From Anaerolineales bacterium (GTDB lineage Bacteria > Chloroflexota > Anaerolineae > Anaerolineales > Villigracilaceae): a DNA stretch of 7,292 bases. This document shows, one piece after another, positions 1 to 5,848 of this stretch. The translations under genes and the position numbers were made by a program. The first letter of the stretch is position 1, and the number at the start of each line of letters is the position of its first letter. The stretch lies in the NCBI GenBank assembly GCA_029933275.1, contig JAOZOM010000086.1:1-7292 (forward strand), written 5' to 3'. The notes beneath the pieces were generated by a model. It was not told where the DNA came from and made no database searches. It worked only from the letters and a program-made list of their open reading frames with translations.

Positions 1-7
1 AAGCTTT

Positions 8-31
8 GCGTCTTAGCGTCTTTGCGTGATG
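8..31. repeat. Short-period degenerate repeat (GCGTCTT words)
   Basis: Three 8-bp units lie head to tail: GCGTCTTA, GCGTCTTT and GCGTGATG. The block is in the non-coding leader before pstB. Similar low-complexity words built on a short period recur near 2451-2480, so this may be a dispersed intergenic repeat, but only one block of this family is visible here. The rest of 1-142 is AT-rich and shows no convincing promoter, Pho-box-like site or ribosome binding site. Confidence 0.45.
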
Positions 32-142
32 CAAAAAATGCGATTTATGAAACTGGCAGGTCTCTAGAAAATAAACAGAAAACTAAAAAATATATTTCTA
101 TTTCAAGTAAAACGGGTCGCCCCTACTAAACTAAAAAACTAA

Positions 143-901
143 ATGAAAAACAAAATCGTAATCGAAAATCTCACCCTCCAATACTCTGACGGGACAGAAT
201 CTCTCAACGGCATCAGTTTGGATATCCCCGCCAACGCCACGACTGTGCTTTTTGGTCCGGCGGGGGGCGGAAAAAGTTCTTTGTTGCGTTGTCTGAATCG
301 ACTCAATGATTTAGCCGATGTCGAAAGTATTTCAGGGCGTATCCTGCTGGATGGGGAAAATATCCTCGACTCGAAAACAGATGTTATCGCCCTGCGCCGC
401 AAGGTTGGGATGGTTTTTGCGCGTCCCGTTGTTTTGCCTTTCAGCATTCGCGGCAACCTGACTTATGGTCTCGAACTCGCGGGCGAAAAACGTAAATCCC
501 GCCATGACGAGGCGATTGAGCGTAGCCTAAAACTCGCCGCACTCTGGGATGAAGTTCACGATCGGCTGGATGATTCGGCGATAGCCCTCTCTGGGGGACA
601 GCAACAACGCCTTTGTTTGGCGCGTTCGATTGCCCTTGAACCGGAAGTGCTCCTGCTCGATGAGCCGACATCTGGTCTCGATCCGATTTCCACGAGTAAA
701 GTTGAAGACGCGCTCGAAGAACTCAAAAAACGATATACGGTGATTTTAGTGCCGCACTCTGTTCAGCAGGCGGCGCGGACTTCGGATTATGCCGCGTTTT
801 TCTTGCAGGGAAAATTGATTGAGTACGCGCCCGGTACGGAGATTTTCACCAATCCCAAAGAAGAGCGCACAGAGGGTTATGTGACGGGAAGATTCGGCTA
901 A
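143..901 (+). CDS. pstB: Phosphate ABC transporter ATP-binding protein PstB (variant Q-loop)
   Basis: Cytoplasmic ATPase subunit (252 aa) that would power high-affinity phosphate import through the PstCA membrane channel. It has Walker A GPAGGGKS (38-45), ABC signature LSGGQ (149-153, followed by QQR), Walker B VLLLDEPTSGLD (169-180) and switch histidine H205 in PHSVQQA. The C-terminus YVTGRFG is characteristic of PstB and argues against other ABC importers. Length is normal for the family. The oddity is the Q-loop: where PstB normally reads VGMVFQ, this protein has VGMVFA (A93), so the glutamine that contacts Mg2+ and couples to the membrane subunits is absent. The following sequence (RPVVLPFSI) still follows the PstB pattern. 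The ATG at 143 has no Shine-Dalgarno sequence, only A-rich DNA. pstS, pstC and pstA are not in the window; they could lie upstream of position 1. mgsA and phoU follow on the same strand. Confidence 0.9.
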   Translation: MKNKIVIENLTLQYSDGTESLNGISLDIPANATTVLFGPAGGGKSSLLRCLNRLNDLADVESISGRILLDGENILDSKTDVIALRRKVGMVFARPVVLPFSIRGNLTYGLELAGEKRKSRHDEAIERSLKLAALWDEVHDRLDDSAIALSGGQQQRLCLARSIALEPEVLLLDEPTSGLDPISTSKVEDALEELKKRYTVILVPHSVQQAARTSDYAAFFLQGKLIEYAPGTEIFTNPKEERTEGYVTGRFG

Positions 902-988
902 AAAAATGCCAATATAACGGAAGCAAGTTCACGTTCACGAGCGAGACGGAAAGTCATCCATTTACAAAAAAAATTGGCTCGCAGATAT

Positions 989-992
989 AGGA
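989..992 (+). promoter_or_regulatory. Ribosome binding site of mgsA
   Basis: AGGA lies 7 nt before the ATG at 1000 and supports that start. The 98-bp gap after pstB (902-999) is AT-rich, with no clear terminator. A weak TTTACA/TATAGG pair in it has 19-nt spacing and is not a convincing promoter, so read-through from pstB is possible. Confidence 0.55.
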
Positions 993-999
993 ATAGAAA

Positions 1000-1491
1000 A
1001 TGAAACAAACAGAAATCCTTTTACCGAAGAAAAAACATATTGCGCTGGTGGCGCATGATAATAAGAAAAAAGATTTGCTCGAATGGAGTCATTTCAATCG
1101 TTCGACTTTAGCCCGTCATCATCTTTACGCAACAGGAACAACCGGCAGCCTTTTAGAAAAACATTTAGATTTACCCATCACAAAACTTAAAAGTGGTCCG
1201 CTCGGCGGTGACCAACAAGTCGGTGCGAAAATCGCCGAGGGTGAAATTGAGATGCTGATTTTCTTCTGGGATCCGCTCGAACCGCAACCCCATGATCCTG
1301 ATGTGAAAGCTCTTTTGCGAATTGCCCAAGTTTGGAATATCCCCATTGCCAATAATCGCACATCTGCCGATTTTATGATTTCTTCTCCGCTTATGCAGGA
1401 GGAGTATTTACGTCGCATTTCTGTTTATGAGCGGAATTTAGCTGATTTATCGATTAAATTTAGCGAAGATGACACAGATGAGAGCTATTAA
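1000..1491 (+). CDS. mgsA: Methylglyoxal synthase
   Basis: Cytoplasmic lyase (163 aa) converting dihydroxyacetone phosphate to methylglyoxal plus inorganic phosphate, the first step of the methylglyoxal bypass of lower glycolysis. Sequence landmarks match the family closely: KHIALVAHD (12-20), ATGTTG (44-49) for phosphate binding, GPLGGDQQVGA (66-76) with catalytic D71, and LIFFWDPL (86-93) followed by PHDPDVKALLR (97-107) with H98 and D101. This numbering coincides with the E. coli enzyme. The C-terminal 25 residues are acidic and less conserved. The gene sits between pstB and phoU, 26 nt before phoU, which suggests co-expression under phosphate limitation. The E. coli enzyme is inhibited by phosphate, so the location fits its biochemistry; co-regulation here is an inference. 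Confidence 0.95.
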   Translation: MKQTEILLPKKKHIALVAHDNKKKDLLEWSHFNRSTLARHHLYATGTTGSLLEKHLDLPITKLKSGPLGGDQQVGAKIAEGEIEMLIFFWDPLEPQPHDPDVKALLRIAQVWNIPIANNRTSADFMISSPLMQEEYLRRISVYERNLADLSIKFSEDDTDESY

Positions 1492-1510
1492 TTTTTTGAT
1501 TAAATACCTA

Positions 1511-1515
1511 AGAGG
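1511..1515 (+). promoter_or_regulatory. Ribosome binding site deciding the phoU start
   Basis: AGAGG precedes two consecutive ATG codons at 1518 and 1521. It is only 2 nt from the first and 5 nt from the second, so initiation at 1521 is the better fit, giving a protein one residue shorter than the longest reading. Confidence 0.55.
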
Positions 1516-1517
1516 TC

Positions 1518-2198
1518 ATGATGCGAAAAATATTTGAAATTGAAATTCAGAAATTACAAGATAATGTGTTGATTTTAGGGGGTATGGTCGAAAATGCGAT
1601 TTTGGACTCAGTCGATTCTCTCAAGCATCGGGATATTCCCCGTTCGCAGAAAATTTTTAATGCGGATGAAATGATTAACCAAAAACGCTTCAAGATAGAG
1701 CGTGACGTTATGATCGCGATTGCCACCCAACAACCGATGGCACACGACTTGCGTCTGCTTGCTTCCCTTTTGGACGTAGCGGGTGAACTCGAGCGGATGG
1801 GCGATTATGCCAAAGGTATCGCCAAAATCAATATCGTTATGGGAGAGCAGAAATTGCTCAAACCTCTCATTAATTTGCCGCGCATGGCAGAAAAAACCGC
1901 CGATATGCTTCATCGTGCTTTGGCGGCTTTCATCGCAGAAGACGTGGATGCGGCTCATCGTATCCCGGACGAAGATGACGAGGTAGACGCGCTTTATACG
2001 CAAATTTATCGTGAACTTATCACTTATGTCATTCAAGACCCTACTGCAATTGAACGCTCCAATTGGCTACTTTGGGCGGCTCATAATCTGGAACGCGTTG
2101 GTGATCGCGTCACCAATATCTGTGAGCGAACAATCTTCATCGCGACCGGTGAAATGGAGGAAATTGATAGTACAGATGCTGAAATCTCGCTTGCTTAA
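1518..2198 (+). CDS. phoU: Phosphate signalling complex protein PhoU
   Basis: Peripheral cytoplasmic regulator (226 aa, or 225 if the second ATG at 1521 is used) that links the Pst transporter to the PhoR-type sensor kinase and restrains phosphate uptake. It shows the expected two tandem three-helix PhoU repeats. The first carries ELERMGDYAKGIAK (90-103) and the second NLERVGDRVTNICE (190-203). Both contain the E-x-x-R-x-x-D type signature whose acidic residues bind metal clusters in PhoU structures. Other family hallmarks are the amphipathic start (EIEIQKLQDNVLILGGMV) and QQPMAHDLR (71-79). Length is typical. The tail after 210 is short and acidic. It is the third gene of the pstB-mgsA-phoU cluster and is followed by hairpins that probably end the transcript. 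Confidence 0.95.
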   Translation: MMRKIFEIEIQKLQDNVLILGGMVENAILDSVDSLKHRDIPRSQKIFNADEMINQKRFKIERDVMIAIATQQPMAHDLRLLASLLDVAGELERMGDYAKGIAKINIVMGEQKLLKPLINLPRMAEKTADMLHRALAAFIAEDVDAAHRIPDEDDEVDALYTQIYRELITYVIQDPTAIERSNWLLWAAHNLERVGDRVTNICERTIFIATGEMEEIDSTDAEISLA

Positions 2199-2261
2199 AA
2201 CGAATATTTTGCACAAAAAAAGCTGCTTCTACCGTTTTTTGTACCCAAAGGGCATAGATGG

Positions 2262-2363
2262 TTTGTACACGGATGATACGGGTTTCACGGAGAATTTTTG
2301 AAAAGGAAAAGCGTTCAATATTGAGCGTTTTTTCCGTGTAACTCCTTGAAATCCGTGTACAAA
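2262..2363. repeat. 102-bp imperfect inverted repeat element
   Basis: The outer arms are perfect 13-bp complements: TTTGTACACGGAT (2262-2274) and ATCCGTGTACAAA (2351-2363). Inside them the halves remain partly complementary (GGTTTCACGGAG on the left, CTCC/GAAATCC and CCGTGTAAC words on the right), closing on a strong central hairpin at 2305-2335. The whole could fold into a long cruciform or RNA hairpin. It lies 63 bp after phoU in the convergent intergenic space and encodes nothing recognisable. Words of the ATCCGTGTA / TTTCACGG type suggest a dispersed intergenic repeat, which cannot be confirmed within one window. Confidence 0.6.
2305..2335 (+). terminator. Hairpin with T-run after phoU
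   Basis: The left arm GGAAAAGCGTTC (2305-2316) pairs with the right arm 2323-2335 around the loop AATATT, using two G-U pairs and a small bulge in the T-run (2328-2333). It is terminator-like for the phoU transcript, although the T-run is partly inside the stem. It is also the core of the larger inverted repeat. Confidence 0.4.
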
Positions 2364-2410
2364 AGTTTGTTTGCGCTTGTTTCTTGCCAAACCACAAATC
2401 TCGTTAGAAC

Positions 2411-2450
2411 TAGAAAAAAAGAACGGGATTTTTTCCCGTTCTCTTTTTTT
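2411..2450. terminator. Bidirectional intrinsic terminator between convergent operons
   Basis: AGAACGGGA (2420-2428) pairs with TCCCGTTCT (2434-2442) around a five-T loop. A T-tract follows on the + strand (2444-2450) and an A-tract precedes it (2414-2420), giving a T-tract on the - strand. The site can therefore end both the phoU transcript (+) and the helicase-loader transcript (-), whose stop codon is only 35 bp away. Confidence 0.85.
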
Positions 2451-2480
2451 ATCTATGTGAATCTGCAAAATCTACGGATT
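2451..2480. repeat. Short-period degenerate repeat (ATCT words)
   Basis: ATCT-initiated words start at 2451, 2461 and 2470 (ATCTATGTGA, ATCTGCAAA, ATCTACGGATT), a 9-10 bp period. The block follows the terminator and abuts the stop of the - strand loader gene. It resembles the block at 8-31 in design but not in sequence. Confidence 0.35.
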
Positions 2481-2484
2481 AAAA

Positions 2485-3873
2485 TTATCTTTTTCGCCTT
2501 TTCTTTGTCACCCCATAATATGCGGGGACGGTCAGCGCGTGAATTTTGCAGAGGCGTTTATCCAGCAAACGCGAGCGGATGCGCTCGTCAATTTCGCCCA
2601 GCGTATCGGCGGTGGTGATGATGGTGGGGAGTTCAGCGTTGTAGCGATAATTGAATAGCTGATAAAGTTTCTCGCGCACCCACGGGGTCATGGATTGCGT
2701 GCCGAGATCGTCCAAGATGAGCAAAGGTGCGGTGCGGATTTCATCAAAACGGCGGTCGTAGCTCACATCGCTTTTCGGGCTAAAAGTAGCGCGTAGATGA
2801 TCCATCAAATCGGGAACCATGATGAAGAGTGGCGGCGCGCCCAAGCTAGCGCGATAATTTGCGATCGCCGCGGCGAGATGTGTTTTTCCGCAGCCATAAC
2901 TGCCCATGAAAATCAGCCAGCCCTTCGGCTTTTCAGCAAAACGATGCGCGACTTTGAGAGCTTTCTCTAACGATTTGACTTCTTTTGCGAGCAAACCTTC
3001 GTTGCGCCGTTCGTCTATATTTCCGAAACTTTTATTTGACAATAAATCGAGTGAAGAAAGCGCAGAATGTCCCATATCGTCCGTTGGGCGGCGATAATCG
3101 GGCGCGTTGATGCGTACATCGCTGACTAATTCAGGGTCTTGTAAACGCGAACGGATGCGTGGTTCAATTTCACTCAAACTTAAATTGGTCGTCACGACCA
3201 AAGGCAATTTATTGATATAGCGATAATTGACGATCTGAAAAAGTTTTTCCTGCGCCCAACCAGTTGCGTTTTGCGTCCCAAAATCATCCAAAATTAGTAA
3301 TTTGGCATTTCTGATTTCATCGAAACGCGCTTCAAAAGTAGTATCTTCTGCGCTATAAGAAAAGCGGAGCATATCCAGCAAATCGGGAACGGTTAAGAAG
3401 AGGGTTGGCACACCCATTCCAACCGTAAAATTGGCAATTGCCGCGGCGAGATGCGTTTTCCCGCAACCATACGCGCCTTGTAGCATTAACCAGCCCTTGA
3501 GCGATTGTGCATAAACGCGCGCCTGATTAAATGCCATCTCAATCGAAGTGGCGTGCAAATCGCCTAAGCCTTTGCGCCCGCGCGGTAGAAAACTTTCAAA
3601 AGTCAGGTCTTTTAGCTCATCCAGATGACTGAGCGAAAAAAGTCGCTCGCGCACCTGCTCTGCCACATCTCGATTACGGCAAGAACAAAGTTCCAATTTG
3701 CCAAAATCAGGATGCCCCGGCTCCACATCCACGCGCAAATAACCAATACCGCCACAAATCGGGCAATTTGGGTCACCGGGCAGGTCGTGGCTAGTCGAGG
3801 TAGTCGGCGTAGTCGCCTTCGACGTAGCGGTTGCGATTTTCTTGATCGTCTCGTCTATTTTGCTTTTTGCCAT
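2485..3873 (-). CDS. Zinc-finger, tandem-AAA+ DnaC/DnaI-like helicase loader
   Basis: Probable cytoplasmic ATPase (462 aa) of the DnaC/DnaI/IstB group, expected to bind DnaB and help place it on single-stranded DNA. Order: Ser/Thr/Lys-rich N-terminus (1-33); zinc motif with C37, C40, C63 and C65; AAA+ module 1 with Walker A GAYGCGKT (133-140), Walker B LLILDD (192-197), sensor-1 TTN (N230) and RIRSRL (239-244); a linker; AAA+ module 2 with GSYGCGKT (324-331), LLILDD (384-389), TTA at the sensor-1 position (A422) and RIRSRL (431-436); basic tail KKRRKR. By eye about six in ten aligned residues are identical between modules, so this is an internal duplication. Ordinary DnaC (about 245 aa) and DnaI (about 310 aa) have one module. 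The alternative, an IstB transposition helper, is unlikely because no transposase is nearby and dnaB and a DnaD-like gene precede it. The ATG at 3873 has a weak AAGAAGG site. Its first 83 bp overlap the previous gene out of phase. Confidence 0.85.
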   Translation of the reverse strand: MAKSKIDETIKKIATATSKATTPTTSTSHDLPGDPNCPICGGIGYLRVDVEPGHPDFGKLELCSCRNRDVAEQVRERLFSLSHLDELKDLTFESFLPRGRKGLGDLHATSIEMAFNQARVYAQSLKGWLMLQGAYGCGKTHLAAAIANFTVGMGVPTLFLTVPDLLDMLRFSYSAEDTTFEARFDEIRNAKLLILDDFGTQNATGWAQEKLFQIVNYRYINKLPLVVTTNLSLSEIEPRIRSRLQDPELVSDVRINAPDYRRPTDDMGHSALSSLDLLSNKSFGNIDERRNEGLLAKEVKSLEKALKVAHRFAEKPKGWLIFMGSYGCGKTHLAAAIANYRASLGAPPLFIMVPDLMDHLRATFSPKSDVSYDRRFDEIRTAPLLILDDLGTQSMTPWVREKLYQLFNYRYNAELPTIITTADTLGEIDERIRSRLLDKRLCKIHALTVPAYYGVTKKRRKR

Positions 3874-4471
3874 AGCCTTCTTCTTTCCAGCGTTTCAAAA
3901 TGGCTGCCACATAATTCCATTTGCGGGCGTTCGCCTTGACAGCTTTTGCGACCGCATCTTCGATCACTTTTGGCGGATATTCTTCTTCTGCCTCGCGGAG
4001 CGTATCCGCGATTAGGGGTGTTAGGGGACCGATATTTTCTTCGTATAATTGATAGATATTTGGACGAGCCAAAGGTGGCTCGAAATGTTTTTTTGACGGA
4101 ATCCAGCTTCCTTCACGTGCGGTTTCGGCGGATGCGCGTCCACGTGGGGAGTTGATGAAGTAGACCGCATCCGTATCAAACGTGACCCTCAGCAGGCTCC
4201 CGCGCAGGACGCATTTTTCCAGTCCCGAGGCAAGCTCTTCCGCATCCAAAAGATGAGCAAAATCATCCACGAAGAGCGGATGCGAAGCCCCTTCCATATT
4301 TGCCACGCGCCACAAAGCATAAAGTGTGACCTTAATTTCATCGAGATCATCAATTTCGCGCAACAAATCTTGAAAAAACTCATTCGGGAGGGGAGAGAAC
4401 CCCTCATTGCCAGAGAATCCATCAAACTGCTTTGCTAATTCCTGATCCCTAATCCCTAATCCCTGCCTCAC
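3791..4471 (-). CDS. DnaD-like primosome/replication initiation protein
   Basis: Likely DNA-binding primosome component (226 aa) acting between origin or fork DNA and helicase loading. Residues 25-105 (FSPLPNEFFQDLL, IKVTLYALWRV) resemble the winged-helix-type N-terminus of DnaD relatives. Residues 136-199 match the DnaD/DnaB_2 C-terminal domain, with NIYQLYEENIGPLTP (138-152) and WNYVAAILKRW (185-195). The tail 200-226 is charged and ends RYVEGDYADYLD. The start is a GTG at 4471 that overlaps the dnaB stop as GTGA, with GGAG 8 nt upstream; no other in-frame start precedes the conserved part. Residues 4-12 are encoded by heptanucleotide repeats. The final 83 bp overlap the loader gene, and the overlap begins right where the DnaD domain ends. 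Gene order dnaB, DnaD-like, loader supports a primosome role. Sequence divergence from Bacillus DnaD means the exact function is inferred. Confidence 0.8.
   Translation of the reverse strand: MRQGLGIRDQELAKQFDGFSGNEGFSPLPNEFFQDLLREIDDLDEIKVTLYALWRVANMEGASHPLFVDDFAHLLDAEELASGLEKCVLRGSLLRVTFDTDAVYFINSPRGRASAETAREGSWIPSKKHFEPPLARPNIYQLYEENIGPLTPLIADTLREAEEEYPPKVIEDAVAKAVKANARKWNYVAAILKRWKEEGYGKKQNRRDDQENRNRYVEGDYADYLD
4436..4463. repeat. Four-copy 7-bp tandem repeat at the start of the DnaD-like gene
   Basis: On the + strand the units are TAATTCC, TGATCCC, TAATCCC and TAATCCC, the last two identical. On the coding strand this reads as GGGATTA-type repeats in codons 3-12 of the DnaD-like gene. 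Because seven is not a multiple of three, loss or gain of one unit would shift the reading frame. Confidence 0.75.
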
Positions 4472-4483
4472 TGATTAAACTCC
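4468..4483 (-). promoter_or_regulatory. Coupled stop/start with ribosome binding site (dnaB to DnaD-like)
   Basis: The dnaB stop TGA (4470-4468) and the next start GTG (4471-4469) share bases as GTGA, and GGAG (4483-4480) lies 8 nt before the GTG. This points to translational coupling and fixes the unusual GTG start. Confidence 0.75.
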
Positions 4484-5841
4484 ACGCGCCGCGTGGCTGC
4501 ATTCTCAAACTTAGCCAAATTCGGGCGAAAAATTAACTCTACCGACCCAACGGGACCATTACGATGCTTTGCTACAACAATCTCCGCAACATTTTGTTTG
4601 GTGGTTTCTTTTTCATATTGGTCGGGTCTATAAATGAACATGACGATATCTGCGTCTTGTTCGAGACTCCCGCTTTCGCGTAAATCTGAGAGAACGGGAC
4701 GTTTATCGGAGCGTTGCTCGATGGCGCGGCTGAGTTGTGCCGCCGTCAGGACAGGGACATTCAGTTCACGAGCAAGAACCTTGAGACTACGGGAGATGTA
4801 GGAAACTTCTTGCACGCGATTGCTGGTTTGGGATTCGCCGCCCATCAGTTGCAAATAGTCAATGATGACTAAATCGAGACCGTATTCCATGTGCAGGCGG
4901 CGACATTTTGTTCGTAATTGGAGTGGAGTGACGGCGGGTGTATCATCGAGAAAAATTTTCGTATCCGAAAACATTTCAATAGAATGGGTAAATTTAGGCC
5001 ATTCATCATCGTTGAGTTTTCCCGTGCGAAGACGTTGAGAATCGATTCCCGTTTCTTGCGAGATCATACGTTGGGCAACTTGTTCATTTGACATTTCGAG
5101 CGAAAAGACAGCGACGTGTTTTTTGTGCATCACCGCCGCATTTCGCGCCACTGACATCAGAAAACCCGATTTACCTTGCCCCGGACGACCGGCGATAATC
5201 AGCAAATCGGAGGGTTGTAAGCCGGAGAGCAGACGATCGAGATCAATGAAACCAGTCGGGACACCGAAAAACTCTTCATCTTGTTTCGAGAGCATGTCAA
5301 TCGTATCGTAGACCGAACTCATCACTTGCTTGATGGGTTGCACATCGTGCGTCATGCGGCGTTCGCTGACGCTAAAAATCGCTTTTTCAGCTTCGCCCAT
5401 CACATCGTCTATGCCGGTTTCCTCATCGTAAGCCATAGTAGCAACGCTGTTGGCGGCGTTGAGCAGTTTACGGCGCAAGGAATGTGCTTCGACAACATGC
5501 CCGTACGCGTCTGCGTGAAGCGAGGTGGGGACTTGGTTAACAAGTGAGGTCAGATACGCGGGTCCGCCAATCTCGGCGAGTTGATCCATCCGGTTGAGTT
5601 CTTCGGAAACGGTCAGCAGGTCGAGGGGGGTGCGGGTCTCGTGAAGGCGGTTGAACGCCTCCCAAACCCAGCGTAGGCGGTGGATGTAGAAATCATCCGC
5701 TTGCAGGAATTGGGCGACGTCGTAATAGACTTCGGGGTTAATGAGAACCGCGCCGACTACGGCTTCTTCGGCTTCTCGGCTATGCGGGATGCCCGGGGCG
5801 GCGGTGGCAGGAGGTGATTCGGGGGGGAAGGTGTCATTCAT
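4468..5841 (-). CDS. dnaB: Replicative DNA helicase DnaB
   Basis: Hexameric 5'-3' fork helicase, 457 aa from the chosen ATG at 5841. Residues 18-130 form the N-terminal DnaB domain (PHSREAEEAVVGAVL). The RecA-like motor has Walker A GRPGQGKS (218-225), SLEM with catalytic E249, Walker B LVIIDYLQLM (324-333), SDLRESGSLEQDADIV (385-400) and the arginine-finger region KHRNGP (425-430). Length and motifs are normal and no intein is present. An open frame extends upstream to a TTG at 5931, but that part is Ile/Lys/Pro-rich, unlike DnaB, and overlaps the preceding gene. The ATG at 5841 lies 7 nt after that gene's stop. No good Shine-Dalgarno is seen, so coupling to the upstream gene is likely. The stop overlaps the start of the DnaD-like gene. 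Confidence 0.96.
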   Translation of the reverse strand: MNDTFPPESPPATAAPGIPHSREAEEAVVGAVLINPEVYYDVAQFLQADDFYIHRLRWVWEAFNRLHETRTPLDLLTVSEELNRMDQLAEIGGPAYLTSLVNQVPTSLHADAYGHVVEAHSLRRKLLNAANSVATMAYDEETGIDDVMGEAEKAIFSVSERRMTHDVQPIKQVMSSVYDTIDMLSKQDEEFFGVPTGFIDLDRLLSGLQPSDLLIIAGRPGQGKSGFLMSVARNAAVMHKKHVAVFSLEMSNEQVAQRMISQETGIDSQRLRTGKLNDDEWPKFTHSIEMFSDTKIFLDDTPAVTPLQLRTKCRRLHMEYGLDLVIIDYLQLMGGESQTSNRVQEVSYISRSLKVLARELNVPVLTAAQLSRAIEQRSDKRPVLSDLRESGSLEQDADIVMFIYRPDQYEKETTKQNVAEIVVAKHRNGPVGSVELIFRPNLAKFENAATRRVEFNQ

Positions 5842-5848
5842 AAGGGAA

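Noticed and set aside
961..991. Promoter before mgsA (TTTACA / TATAGG)
   Set aside because: Spacing of 19 nt and poor -10 match; not distinguishable from AT-rich background.
1608..2036. 142-codon open frame antisense to phoU
   Set aside because: Shadow of the conserved phoU gene; its protein has no recognisable domain and no ribosome binding site of note.
2346..2618. Small + strand open frame across the terminator and the end of the loader gene
   Set aside because: It crosses the bidirectional terminator and is antisense to conserved AAA+ codons; the composition is not protein-like.
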